Source: Caldifarciminota bacterium
Lineage (GTDB): Bacteria; Hydrothermota; Hydrothermia; LBFQ01
Direction: 5' to 3'
Length of the DNA stretch: 32,668 nucleotides
NCBI GenBank assembly: GCA_015492295.1
Contig: WGFI01000116.1
Coordinates: forward strand, 1-32,668
A program made the translations under genes and the position numbers. Positions 21,431 to 29,951 of the stretch are shown piece by piece. Each line of letters begins with the position of its first letter. Within the stretch, counting starts at the first letter, position 1. The notes beneath the pieces are model-generated. The model saw only the letters and a program-made list of their open reading frames with translations, ran no database searches and was not told the origin of the DNA.

Positions 21431-23038
21431 TTATAAGATTCTTTTCAGTTGTCCTTCCACCTTCTCAATCTCCTTATCCATTCCCAAGGTTTCCAAAATG
21501 TGCAAATAGTTGCTCGCCACGAACCTGAATTCCTCCTTGGGAATAATATCAATGTTCCTTATACAATACTCAAATGAAAATCTGAGATTCTCATAAGCCT
21601 TGTTATAATCTCCCATAAGGATGTAGATATATCCTTTATCTGCCATGATAAAGGCTTTTGAACCTTCCTCCTCATCAATATCCAAGGCCTTATTCAGGAG
21701 TTTTAGGGATTCCTCGTATCTCTTTTCACGAACACCGAGATAAAACGCGAAATTCACCAAGATTTGGATTTTTAAGCGTTTATCAAGGTTATCAAAAGCG
21801 TTATTTATCGTATCAAATATGAAACCTTCAAGTTTGTTTTTATCCTCCTCGCTTATATCATCAAATCTGGAAAGCCCTAGGATCACATTGTTCGTTAGCA
21901 CTCCTCTCAATCTGGTTAAATTTCTCAGCTTATCCATCGATATATAAGTCCATCGTAGGAACTTTTTCATTTCCCCCTTTTCCCTGAAATAATTGACCAT
22001 GAAATTATAAAACTCCGGTTTTATATCCTTACCGAGAAGCATATACCCTTCCCAGATCCTCTCATAAGCTTTATCAAAGTAGCCCTTATTACCGTAAAAT
22101 GTTCCCAGGCTATTGTAAATCCATCCTAAGTTAAACAGCACTCTGCCTAACAAACTTTTGTTATTTAGTTTCCTTGCCATATTTAGAGCCTCGTCCATGT
22201 AAGTCAAAGCATTGACATAATCCCTTTTGATGTCCGATAGTACGAAAGATTTCAACATAAGCACCATCACATATTCGGAGTCGTTTCTGGAAATTTCAAA
22301 CAGTCTGTTTATAACCTCCTCTATAAAGTCCTCCGCCTCTCTCATTTCAAATCCCCTTACCATAGTATATAGATTATATCCCAAGGTGTAGAGGGGTTCA
22401 AATATATCCTTCACCATATCATAAACCTTCATAAGTTCGCTCAAATTTCTCTCCGTCTTGATCAAATACCCCAACCTATCCGCATAAACTTTTATATCTT
22501 CCCCATCGGTTTCAACCAATCCCTCAATTTCATAAGTTTCCTTTAACCAACTCTTCGGTACGCGAAACCCATCCTTGTGAATCCCCCAATCTATCAACAT
22601 CTTAATATCTTTTAAAAATCTCTTTTGATTATTATCAAGCCTGTTATACTTCCCTTCAAGTTCAACGAGTTTGAATGTCTTCCTTATATCGCTTTCGCTC
22701 ATGTTTATATCCAATACTGCGATTCCATCAAATATATCCTCAATCTCTAATCCCTTACTTTTCAATACCTTCACGAAGTATGCATAATCCGAATCCGAAT
22801 TCATTATCACCAACATCCTATTTCCCCGAGTGCGGTAGGATATAACATCATCAATTGAGAAGCTACCATAGAATACCGCCAAATCCCCCTTATCCTTCAC
22901 GAGTTTATAATACTTTATATCATATAAGCTCCCAAGATCTTTTACTACTTCCACATCGGGGATAAAAAAAGGTTTTAGCAGTAGAACGCTCTTTTGCTTT
23001 CCCAAATTTAAACCTTTGAAATTATACTTAACTTTCAT
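21431..23038 (-). CDS. TPR-repeat protein of unknown function
   Basis: 535 residues without a signal peptide. The N-terminal third (about 1-130) is an unassigned alpha/beta region (VLLLKPFFIPDVEVVKDLGS, VIMNSDSDYAYFVKVLKS). From about 230 onward helices in TPR style follow, for example YVNALTYMDEALNMARKLNN, LLGRVLFNLGWIYNSLGTFY, YEESLKLLNKALDIDEEEGS and FIMADKGYIYILMGDYNKAY. TPR proteins hold partners together or sense complexes. The N-terminus recalls a receiver-like or adaptor fold but no motif confirms it. It lies 19 nt downstream of the secreted GATase-like gene with no promoter of its own, so the two are probably co-transcribed. Confidence 0.7.
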   Translation of the reverse strand: MKVKYNFKGLNLGKQKSVLLLKPFFIPDVEVVKDLGSLYDIKYYKLVKDKGDLAVFYGSFSIDDVISYRTRGNRMLVIMNSDSDYAYFVKVLKSKGLEIEDIFDGIAVLDINMSESDIRKTFKLVELEGKYNRLDNNQKRFLKDIKMLIDWGIHKDGFRVPKSWLKETYEIEGLVETDGEDIKVYADRLGYLIKTERNLSELMKVYDMVKDIFEPLYTLGYNLYTMVRGFEMREAEDFIEEVINRLFEISRNDSEYVMVLMLKSFVLSDIKRDYVNALTYMDEALNMARKLNNKSLLGRVLFNLGWIYNSLGTFYGNKGYFDKAYERIWEGYMLLGKDIKPEFYNFMVNYFREKGEMKKFLRWTYISMDKLRNLTRLRGVLTNNVILGLSRFDDISEEDKNKLEGFIFDTINNAFDNLDKRLKIQILVNFAFYLGVREKRYEESLKLLNKALDIDEEEGSKAFIMADKGYIYILMGDYNKAYENLRFSFEYCIRNIDIIPKEEFRFVASNYLHILETLGMDKEIEKVEGQLKRIL

Positions 23039-23057
23039 CTTTGAAAACGATCTTCGA

Positions 23058-23987
23058 TTATCTGATAACTACGACCCTGGGCTCGTTTCCTATTTTCAAA
23101 TAATAAACTCCCCTATTAAGATTTATAAACCTTTTTCCATTCACAATTCCCTTGAATACCGATTTTCCGTCTATCGTATATATCTTAACCATCTTTGAAC
23201 TAGCGTTTATCCATATACCTCCATAATCCACCCTTATATCAACCTCAATATCACTCTTCCTTTCCTCAACTATGAGCTCATCGGAAGAACTCAATGGGCC
23301 ACAGGATCCGGCTGCGAGCCAACTCCCTATACGATCAAGGTATCTATTATCACCCGGATCTATACAAGTCCATGAAAAACAGTGATCAGTATATACCAGC
23401 CTTCCGGCTCCGTATGTGCCAGCCATTAAAGCCGGTCCCTGATCCATTATCAATACCGTCCATGATGAACCCCAGCTGCTTTCTGTATCATAATCCCCAC
23501 TGGTCCAATCTATTGGCATCCCCGAGGTTATAGGATGCGTTGAATAAGCCGGTGTAGGTATTTGACATGTTGAATTTCCACATCCATACCAGATTGATGA
23601 AACATAAACTGAAAATCCTGGTGGAAGTGTTGCTACGCTTCCAGTCTGATTCGGTTGATTTACCCAATATCCACCACCCATAAATACATAGCTCTGCAAG
23701 GATGCTGAAAGAAATCCCAGGGAATTTACAGCTCCTATATCAACCATAACAAAATCGTAATTACAAAGGGAATCGGGTGTAATGGTTCCTATGGAATACA
23801 CGCTGACTTCATAAACCGTAGCTCCTAAGGTTCTGAGCCTATCGGGAGTATCGTACCGCGAACGATAAATATAAAGTACCTTCGCCCCAGTTAGAGAATT
23901 AAGCCCATAATCATCTCCATTTACACGGGTACCCTGAAACTTTATACCCACCTCCCCCGTGCTGCTTGATAAAAGAAATAATAACAT
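23058..23987 (-). CDS. Secreted GATase1-like domain protein with T9SS-type C-terminus
   Basis: 309 residues. The start MLLFLLSSSTGEV is an extremely short signal peptide, and an in-frame TGA just before the ATG rules out a longer one. The core (about 30-225) looks like the class I glutamine-amidotransferase/ThuA-like flavodoxin fold used as a non-catalytic domain: GAKVLYIYRSRYDTPDRLRT, YDFVMVDIG, SYVFMGGGYWV and AGTYGAGRLVYTDHCFSW. The C-terminal domain (about 240-309) has KIYTIDGKSVFKGIV and NRGVYYLKIGNEPRVVVIR, typical of T9SS type A sorting domains. Its role is unknown. Several cysteines may form disulfides. Confidence 0.75.
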   Translation of the reverse strand: MLLFLLSSSTGEVGIKFQGTRVNGDDYGLNSLTGAKVLYIYRSRYDTPDRLRTLGATVYEVSVYSIGTITPDSLCNYDFVMVDIGAVNSLGFLSASLQSYVFMGGGYWVNQPNQTGSVATLPPGFSVYVSSIWYGCGNSTCQIPTPAYSTHPITSGMPIDWTSGDYDTESSWGSSWTVLIMDQGPALMAGTYGAGRLVYTDHCFSWTCIDPGDNRYLDRIGSWLAAGSCGPLSSSDELIVEERKSDIEVDIRVDYGGIWINASSKMVKIYTIDGKSVFKGIVNGKRFINLNRGVYYLKIGNEPRVVVIR

Positions 23988-23996
23988 AGTTCAAGT

Positions 23997-24002
23997 ATTA
24001 TA
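23997..24002 (-). promoter_or_regulatory. -10 box TATAAT for the secreted GATase-like gene
   Basis: On the minus strand CTCACCTT-TATAAT is followed by 9 nt and the ATG at 23987. Only 22 nt separate it from the opposing box at 24025-24030. Confidence 0.65.
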
Positions 24003-24024
24003 AAGGTGAGAAATTTTTCTGGGG

Positions 24025-24030
24025 TATAAT
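24025..24030 (+). promoter_or_regulatory. -10 box TATAAT for the purS-to-GH3 operon
   Basis: TATAAT is followed by 10 nt and the purS ATG at 24041. A run of G (CTGGGG) lies directly upstream instead of the pyrimidine box. Confidence 0.65.
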
Positions 24031-24040
24031 ATCACGGTTT

Positions 24041-24283
24041 ATGAAATACAGATATAGGGTTATAGTTATGCCGAAGAAGGAGCTTTTGGATCCGCAAGGC
24101 AGGGCGGTTAAACAGGTCATAAACGACATGGGTATAAAAGTGGATGATGTGAGAATAGGGAAATCCGTTGAGGTAATAATAAACGCTAATTCCGATAGGG
24201 ATGCTACGAGCATAGTTGAGAAACTCGCCCGTGAGATGTTTTCCAACCCTATAATAGAGGACTACATTATAGAGAGAATATGA
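24041..24283 (+). CDS. purS: Phosphoribosylformylglycinamidine synthase subunit PurS
   Basis: 80 residues, the size of PurS. RYRVIVMPKKELLDPQGRAV, KQVINDMGIKVDDVRIGKSV and DRDATSIVEKLAREMFSNPI are the family text. PurS bridges PurQ and PurL in the FGAM synthase of most bacteria and archaea. Usually purQ and purL follow, but here the next gene encodes an SPFH protein, joined by ATGA. Its partners must be elsewhere. It starts the operon that ends with the GH3 enzyme. Confidence 0.93.
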   Translation: MKYRYRVIVMPKKELLDPQGRAVKQVINDMGIKVDDVRIGKSVEVIINANSDRDATSIVEKLAREMFSNPIIEDYIIERI

Positions 24284-25242
24284 ATGTCACCTTTTACGAT
24301 TTGCTAAACATCGTTATACCTATACTTATCATCATATTTCTCGCGTACCTGCTTTACAGGTACGGAACCCAAGAGGTGTTGGTTGAACAGCATGGAAACA
24401 TAAGGGCCGTTAGAAAGATAACCATAACCCCCCAGTTGATAGTAATAATAATAGTATCCCTTGTTTTGGCAGTAATCGCCATGTCCTACAAAGTTATACC
24501 ACAAGGATATGCGGGCGTGAAATTCAATCACATATTCAGAAGGTATTCCATAGTGGGTGAAGGTATAAACTTCATAATACCTTTCGTAGAGAGTATATAT
24601 CAATACGACTTACAGATAAAGGAATATACCATAAGCACGGCTGCCCGCAGGAAGGGTGAAGGTACCATATGGGGAACGAGCGCGGATGGTGTCAGTGTGG
24701 GGCTTGAAGCTACCTTACTTTATAAGATAAACAAGGAAAACCTTATGCTCGTTCATAAGAATCTCGGAATGAACTACGATGAGAAGGTCGTATATCCCGT
24801 GTTCAAGGCTGCTTTAAAGAGTATCATATCCAACCATACATCCGATGAGCTCATAAGCTTCGGTAAGAATAAGATAGATGAGGAATTGAAGAAGGGTATA
24901 AAGAGCAAACTTGAACCTCTCGGAATAACGGTGATAGATGCCATGATAAGGGATGTGAAATTTACCCCAGATTACGAAAAAGCCCTTGAAGAAAAGAAGA
25001 TAGCGGAGCAGGAAGTTTTAAAGATGAGATATGTGATAGAAAAGGAGAGTTTGAATGTTCAGAAGATGTTGGTTGAGGCAAGGGGAAAGGCCAAGGCTAT
25101 ATCCATAGTCGCGAGGGAATTGAAAAAGAATCCTGAATATATCGGTTATCTTTATGTTGATAAACTTTCGGATAAGATAAAGGTGATAATAGCAAATGAG
25201 AAAACGCTTCTTAATTTGGACGAGATCATAAAATCAAAATGA
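24280..25242 (+). CDS. SPFH/prohibitin domain membrane protein
   Basis: 320 residues. Two N-terminal membrane helices (LNIVIPILIIIFLAYLLYRY and IVIIIVSLVLAVIAMSYKV) precede the SPFH domain, which starts VIPQGYAGVKFNHIFRRYSI and continues with GINFIIPFVESIYQYDLQI, ADGVSVGLEATLLYKI and VIDAMIRDVKFTPDYEKALE. A helical KKIAEQEVLKMRYVIEKES tail gives the coiled-coil assembly part. Such proteins form large membrane-bound rings that organise lipids or control proteases. It links to purS and the radical SAM gene by ATGA on both sides. Confidence 0.88.
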   Translation: MNVTFYDLLNIVIPILIIIFLAYLLYRYGTQEVLVEQHGNIRAVRKITITPQLIVIIIVSLVLAVIAMSYKVIPQGYAGVKFNHIFRRYSIVGEGINFIIPFVESIYQYDLQIKEYTISTAARRKGEGTIWGTSADGVSVGLEATLLYKINKENLMLVHKNLGMNYDEKVVYPVFKAALKSIISNHTSDELISFGKNKIDEELKKGIKSKLEPLGITVIDAMIRDVKFTPDYEKALEEKKIAEQEVLKMRYVIEKESLNVQKMLVEARGKAKAISIVARELKKNPEYIGYLYVDKLSDKIKVIIANEKTLLNLDEIIKSK

Positions 25243-26579
25243 AGATAACCTTCGTCTTGCCTGCTATAGGGAAGAAGAAGGGGAAGCATTATATAAAGAC
25301 TTGGAAGATGGAGCCTTTGGTCATATCAACCCTAAGGGCTTTGATTCCTAAGGATTGGGAGGTGAGCTTCTATGACGATAGGTTGGAGCTGATAGATTAC
25401 GATGAGGATACCGATCTCGTGATGATACCGGTTGAAACATATACCGCACGAAGGGCTTATGATATTGCGGGTGAATTCAAAAAGAGAGGTAGAAAAGTTA
25501 TCCTCGGCGGGTATCAGGTATCGTTGATGCCGAAAGAGGCTTTGCAATATGCGGATAGCATAGTGATAGGAAATGTTGAGGATGTTTGGGATGAAATTTT
25601 GGAGGATATAAGGGGCAATAAGTTGAAAAGGGTATATAAGGGTGGTTATGGGTTTCCACATTTCAGGTTGATTCCGGATAGGAGTATATATAAAAACAAG
25701 AGGTATTTACCTTTGACTTTGGTTGAAACCGGTAGAGGTTGCCCATTTCACTGTGAATTCTGCGCAATAACCTCGTATTATAATGCAAGATACTATCATC
25801 GCAACATAAGGGATATAGTTGAGGACATAGAGAGATCAGGGGGAAAATACTTCTTCTTTGTTGATGACAACATAGCGGGTAATCCTATGTTCTTGAAAAA
25901 ACTATGTCAGGAGATAACCCCTTTGAAGATATACTGGTCAAGTCAGGCATCATTGACCGTTGCCAAGGATAAGGAGATTTTAAAATTATTGAGGAAAAGC
26001 GGATGTCAGTTGCTTTTAATAGGATTTGAATCCCTTGATGAGGCCAACCTAAGACAGATGAAAAAAGACTGGATAGTGAAACTCGGAGATAGGGATGAGC
26101 TGGTAAATAGGTTGCATTCAGAGGGTATAAATATATATGCCACTTTCGTGTTCGGTTTTGATTATGACAATGAGGAATCGTTCAAAATGGCATTGGATTT
26201 CGCGTTGAAGCATGACTTTTTCTTCGCGGCGTTCAACCATCTTTTGCCATTCCCAGGAACTCCACTCTACCAACGGCTGAAATCCGAGAACAGGATAATA
26301 AAGGATCAATGGTGGCTTGATAGGGGATACAGATACGGTGAGATAACATTTATACCGAAAAACTTTTCTCCGGAGGAGCTCTCCGAAAGATGTAAAAATG
26401 CGAGGGAGGAATTTTTCAGATTCTCTTCAATATTCAAGAGATTCCGCTCCCTTATGAGGAGAAGGGCAAACCTGCCACTTCTTTATACATTCTTAATACA
26501 GAACCTTAACTTGAAGGCCGAGGTTGATGGTAAGTACGGCTTGCCGCTGGGGGAGAATTTGGATGAACTCCCAAAGTAG
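25239..26579 (+). CDS. B12-binding-domain radical SAM enzyme
   Basis: 446 residues. Residues 1 to about 130 form a cobalamin-binding-like Rossmann domain (KVILGGYQVSLMPKEALQYA, SIVIGNVEDVWDEIL); the D-x-H-x-x-G signature is absent, so any cobalamin would bind without histidine. The radical SAM core has the cluster motif C168-x3-C172-x2-C175 in ETGRGCPFHCEFCAITSYYN and the later FFVDDNIAGNP. The C-terminal part (about 380-446) has the family helix LSERCKNAREEFFRF. This class does methylations, rearrangements and ring closures on lipids, cofactors and natural products. The substrate is unknown. It sits before two acyltransferase-like genes and a GH3 ligase in one operon. Confidence 0.9.
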   Translation: MKITFVLPAIGKKKGKHYIKTWKMEPLVISTLRALIPKDWEVSFYDDRLELIDYDEDTDLVMIPVETYTARRAYDIAGEFKKRGRKVILGGYQVSLMPKEALQYADSIVIGNVEDVWDEILEDIRGNKLKRVYKGGYGFPHFRLIPDRSIYKNKRYLPLTLVETGRGCPFHCEFCAITSYYNARYYHRNIRDIVEDIERSGGKYFFFVDDNIAGNPMFLKKLCQEITPLKIYWSSQASLTVAKDKEILKLLRKSGCQLLLIGFESLDEANLRQMKKDWIVKLGDRDELVNRLHSEGINIYATFVFGFDYDNEESFKMALDFALKHDFFFAAFNHLLPFPGTPLYQRLKSENRIIKDQWWLDRGYRYGEITFIPKNFSPEELSERCKNAREEFFRFSSIFKRFRSLMRRRANLPLLYTFLIQNLNLKAEVDGKYGLPLGENLDELPK

Positions 26580-27642
26580 ATATGTTTATGAACTCGCTGG
26601 GGAGAGCGATGGAAATGAACTCTTAGAGATTTTGGAAGAGCAATACTTTGAAGGAGGTATAAGCTTGCTTTACACGAGGAGGCCCGATGCTTATAAATCC
26701 TTCCTCAAAGAGGGGAAAGATGTTAAGATAGTCGTTCTTAGGGACAGGAAAAATGATAAAATAGCGGGTTTTGGGGTATGCGCAATAAGGGAGATGTTCA
26801 TAAACGGCTCTAAGGAGGATGTTGGATATTTGTTTTCTTTGAGGGGGAGGAGGGAATATGTTAGACGGGTTCCCCTACTACACAAAGGATACGAGTTTCT
26901 AAGAGGATATGTTCCTAACATCAGATTCTTTTATACCACCATACTTGAAGAGAACACTTATGCCATAAGGATGCTTGAAAAGAGGAGGGATTTTATGCCT
27001 GCATATATATACCTCGGTAAATATACGGTTCTGTCAATAAAAACGAGGAAGATAGGATTGCCACCTGGGTTTTCTATAAGAAGATGCGATGAGGTTTCCG
27101 TTGGAATTCTAACCGATTTCTTAAACGGCATAGGGAGGAACTACCAGTTTTATCCTGTATTTAGAGAGGATGATCTATTGAAAGGTGAATTTTATGGGTT
27201 GGGATATGAGGATTTCTATATGGTGTTTAAAGATGGGAATCTTGTGGGTGCTTTTGCTATATGGGACCAAAGGGATTATAAGCAATATGTGGTGAAGGGT
27301 TATAGAGGTATATATAGGATACTGAGGAGGTTTTCCCCAATAATTGAATTGTTCGGCTATCCAAAACTTCCAAGGGTGGGAGAAACCCTACGATTCTTTT
27401 ATCTCTCTTTCTTAACAGCAAGAAAACCCGAGGTTATTGATGTCGCTATAAGATGCGCTATGAATTTAACGGATTATGACTTCTTCTCAATAGGCTTCTT
27501 TGAGAAAAATGACTTATCCGATTACCTGAAAAGGTATAGGGGAATAAGGTATCGTAGTAATGTTTATCTCGTGGATTGGGATGGGTACTATGAAGAATTT
27601 GATAAGGATGCGCCTATCTATTTAGAATGCGGGCTATTATGA
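26563..27642 (+). CDS. GNAT-like acyltransferase, first of two
   Basis: 359 residues from the ATG at 26563. A frame starting 13 codons earlier exists, but this start has a GGAG upstream and only a 17-nt overlap with the radical SAM gene. Two GNAT-like halves are suggested: RYVYELAGESDGNELLEILE with KIVVLRDRKNDKIAGFGVCA, then a second after about 170 (FSIRRCDEVSVGILTDFLNG, VFKDGNLVGAFAIWDQRDYK). The Gx-hydrophobic beta-bulge of the fold is visible but the acetyl-CoA loop is weak. It may be an N-acyltransferase acting on an amino-acid-like product. The following gene overlaps by ATGA. Confidence 0.6.
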   Translation: MNSQSRYVYELAGESDGNELLEILEEQYFEGGISLLYTRRPDAYKSFLKEGKDVKIVVLRDRKNDKIAGFGVCAIREMFINGSKEDVGYLFSLRGRREYVRRVPLLHKGYEFLRGYVPNIRFFYTTILEENTYAIRMLEKRRDFMPAYIYLGKYTVLSIKTRKIGLPPGFSIRRCDEVSVGILTDFLNGIGRNYQFYPVFREDDLLKGEFYGLGYEDFYMVFKDGNLVGAFAIWDQRDYKQYVVKGYRGIYRILRRFSPIIELFGYPKLPRVGETLRFFYLSFLTARKPEVIDVAIRCAMNLTDYDFFSIGFFEKNDLSDYLKRYRGIRYRSNVYLVDWDGYYEEFDKDAPIYLECGLL

Positions 27643-28349
27643 GATACGAGATATTGGATGTTAAAGATTTGAAGCGCAATATTATAGAGCGCATGCTTCA
27701 CCTCATGAAAAAGCATTACGATAATGTTCTCCCTGAAAAATTCCTTATGGACTTAAAGGAGAAGGATAAGGTTATACTCATAATGCATGGGGATGAGCTG
27801 ATCGGTTTTACAACTCTAATGTACATCTCGGATGTTGTGAACAACGAGGAGATTACGGTTCTCTATTCGGGGGATACGGTTGTAGATGTGGGATTTTGGG
27901 GACAGATGGAACTGTTTAAAGGTTTCGGTAAGGTACTTAGGGAAGGTATCGGAATCTATAATAACCTATATTGGCTTTTACTCAGCAAGGGAATAAGGAC
28001 CTATTTAATGCTGCCACTGTTTTTCAAGAAATTCTACCCGAACCATAAAGGGGATTATCCGAAGCATTATAAATCCATAGCGGTGCATTTCGCTAAGAAG
28101 AAGTTTGGGAATTGGTTTGATGAGAAGTCGGGTCTGGTGAAACCCGATCCACCCGCCGACAGATTGAAACCGGAACTCGCCCGCATACCGCATAACCTTT
28201 TGAAGAATCCCCATGTTAGATATTTCCTTGAAAGGAATCCGCATTATGTGATGGGAATTGAATTGGTGTGTATAACGCGAATAAGCGAGGATAACATGAC
28301 GAGGGCGGGTTTAAAGTTCGTCTTTGGAGATGTTGAAACTGATATATAG
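27639..28349 (+). CDS. GNAT-like protein, second of two
   Basis: 236 residues starting at the ATG of an ATGA overlap with the previous gene; an ATG four codons upstream is also in frame. LKRNIIERMLHLMKKHYDNV, KDKVILIMHGDELIGFTTLM and TVLYSGDTVVDVGFWGQMEL are the GNAT-type strands and loop. The long C-terminal region has a proline-rich stretch (VKPDPPADRLKPELARIP) and ends near GIELVCITRISEDN. Motifs are weak and the acetyl-CoA pyrophosphate loop is not clear. It sits between the first GNAT-like gene and the GH3 gene, so it probably acts in the same pathway. Confidence 0.55.
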   Translation: MRYEILDVKDLKRNIIERMLHLMKKHYDNVLPEKFLMDLKEKDKVILIMHGDELIGFTTLMYISDVVNNEEITVLYSGDTVVDVGFWGQMELFKGFGKVLREGIGIYNNLYWLLLSKGIRTYLMLPLFFKKFYPNHKGDYPKHYKSIAVHFAKKKFGNWFDEKSGLVKPDPPADRLKPELARIPHNLLKNPHVRYFLERNPHYVMGIELVCITRISEDNMTRAGLKFVFGDVETDI

Positions 28350-29940
28350 CGCCATTGAACATATATCCAAGGGATACTACCTTAGTTTCTTAAAGGATAT
28401 GAATAACTACATTGAAGTTCAGAGGTTTAAATTGAAAAGGATTTTGGAAAGGAACAGGGATACGCTCTTTGGTAGGGAATTCGGCTTTAAGGACATAAGT
28501 AATATAAGCGAGTATAGAAGGAGGGTGCCCGTGTTGAAATATAAAGATATTGAACCGTATATACATCGCATAATGAAGGGGGAGAAGGATGTACTTACGA
28601 GCGAAGATGTATTTCTGTTGCATCCAACGGGAGGAAGCGTTGGGATGAAACTTATACCTTACACCAAATCGCTGCGGAGGGAGTTTGATATGGGTATATT
28701 CCCCTGGCTTTACGATGTGTTAAAAAATTTCCCCGATATAAAGAGCGGAAAAGCATACTGGGTTATAACCCCTTCAATGAACATCAAATTTCCTCCGTCA
28801 AAGGTGAGGATAGGTTTTCTGGAAGACAACGAATATTTCGGTCTTTACGGTTATATCATAGATAAACTTCAAGCGGTGCCTCACAGTATAACAAAATGCA
28901 AATTCTTGGAAAACTTTAAATTTTTAGTATCCTTATACCTTCTGAGGGAAGGGAACCTAACATGGTTATCCCTTTGGAGTCCCACATTTCTTCTCGTAAT
29001 ACTGGATTATATTTGTGAAAATATTGAAGACTTAGTAAAAGGAATATATGACGGCGAGATCCTCTTACCCGACGGAAACACTTTAAGTTTGAAACCGAAT
29101 ATAGGTAGGGCGAGGTTCATTGAAAGGGTATTTTCATCGGGTATGGAGTACGCGAATTTGTGGAAGGATCTGAGATTCATATCCTGCTGGATGTCCTCCG
29201 ATTCAAAGTATTTTGCCGAGAAATTGAAAAGAATCTTCAAGTACTCTCACTTCCAACCCAAGGGGCTGCTGCTCACGGAAGGTATAGTTTCGTTTCCCCT
29301 GGAAGATGCGGATGGATGCGTAATTTCATATAAGAGCCATTATTATGAATTCCTATGTAAGGACAGCGGGGATTTTGTTGAGATGAACGAATTGGAGGAA
29401 GGGAGGATTTATAAGGTGATCATAACCACATCGGGGGGATTGTATAGATACGATACGGAGGATCTGATAAAGGTTTTAGGATTTTACAATGGTTTGCCCG
29501 TAGTTGATTTCATAGGTAGGGATGATAGAGTTTCGGATATGGTTGGGGAAAAACTCAGCGAAATATTCGTAAAGGAATGCATCGAAAATGTTTTAAAGAA
29601 GATACCCTTAAAATTCCATTTCTTGCAAATTATACCTGTGGTAAATGAGGAAGGAAGATTCTACACTGTGGTCATTGATACGGATGAGAAAGATAATGTT
29701 ATCTCCAAGTTCTGCGAATCGTTGGAAATGGAGTTCAGAAAAAATCCGTATTATGCCCATGCCGTTTCCTTAGGACAATTGAAACCGTTAAGATGGGAAA
29801 AACTGAGGGGAGCTCTTAAAAACTATATTTCAACTAGGTCAAAAACCCAAAAATTGGGAAATATTAAACCCTTCGTTCTGGAAACCCAAATGAAAAACCT
29901 TGTTGCCCGCCCCCTTGACAAGAAACCGTTTCATCCATAA
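28330..29940 (+). CDS. GH3 family acyl-adenylating enzyme
   Basis: 536 residues from the ATG at 28330 (a TTG two codons upstream is also possible). The GH3 layout is clear: LSFLKDMNNYIEVQRFKLKR with ILERNRDTLFGREFGFKDI, then YRRRVPVLKYKDIEPYIHRI, the ATP motif HPTGGSVGMKLIPYTKSLRR, and later TTSGGLYRYDTEDLIKVLG and VDFIGRDDRVSDMVGEKLSE. GH3 enzymes adenylate a carboxylic acid and join it to an amino acid or amine, as in plant hormone conjugation. Bacterial members occur in secondary metabolism. It is last in the operon with the radical SAM and GNAT-like genes. Its TAA is inside the -10 box of the next gene. Confidence 0.9.
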   Translation: MLKLIYSAIEHISKGYYLSFLKDMNNYIEVQRFKLKRILERNRDTLFGREFGFKDISNISEYRRRVPVLKYKDIEPYIHRIMKGEKDVLTSEDVFLLHPTGGSVGMKLIPYTKSLRREFDMGIFPWLYDVLKNFPDIKSGKAYWVITPSMNIKFPPSKVRIGFLEDNEYFGLYGYIIDKLQAVPHSITKCKFLENFKFLVSLYLLREGNLTWLSLWSPTFLLVILDYICENIEDLVKGIYDGEILLPDGNTLSLKPNIGRARFIERVFSSGMEYANLWKDLRFISCWMSSDSKYFAEKLKRIFKYSHFQPKGLLLTEGIVSFPLEDADGCVISYKSHYYEFLCKDSGDFVEMNELEEGRIYKVIITTSGGLYRYDTEDLIKVLGFYNGLPVVDFIGRDDRVSDMVGEKLSEIFVKECIENVLKKIPLKFHFLQIIPVVNEEGRFYTVVIDTDEKDNVISKFCESLEMEFRKNPYYAHAVSLGQLKPLRWEKLRGALKNYISTRSKTQKLGNIKPFVLETQMKNLVARPLDKKPFHP

Positions 29941-29943
29941 AAT
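29915..29943 (+). promoter_or_regulatory. Full promoter (TTGACA, 17 nt, TAAAAT) for the gene at 29952
   Basis: TTGACA at 29915-29920, a 17-nt spacer and TAAAAT at 29938-29943, then 8 nt to the ATG. This is the only canonical -35 with ideal spacing seen at a unit start here. The -10 begins with the GH3 stop codon TAA (29938-29940). Confidence 0.75.
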
Positions 29944-29951
29944 ACCATATC

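Noticed and set aside
25239-29940. A classical NRPS/PKS cluster
   Set aside because: No carrier-protein, ketosynthase or condensation domain is encoded. Only a stand-alone GH3 adenylating enzyme is present.
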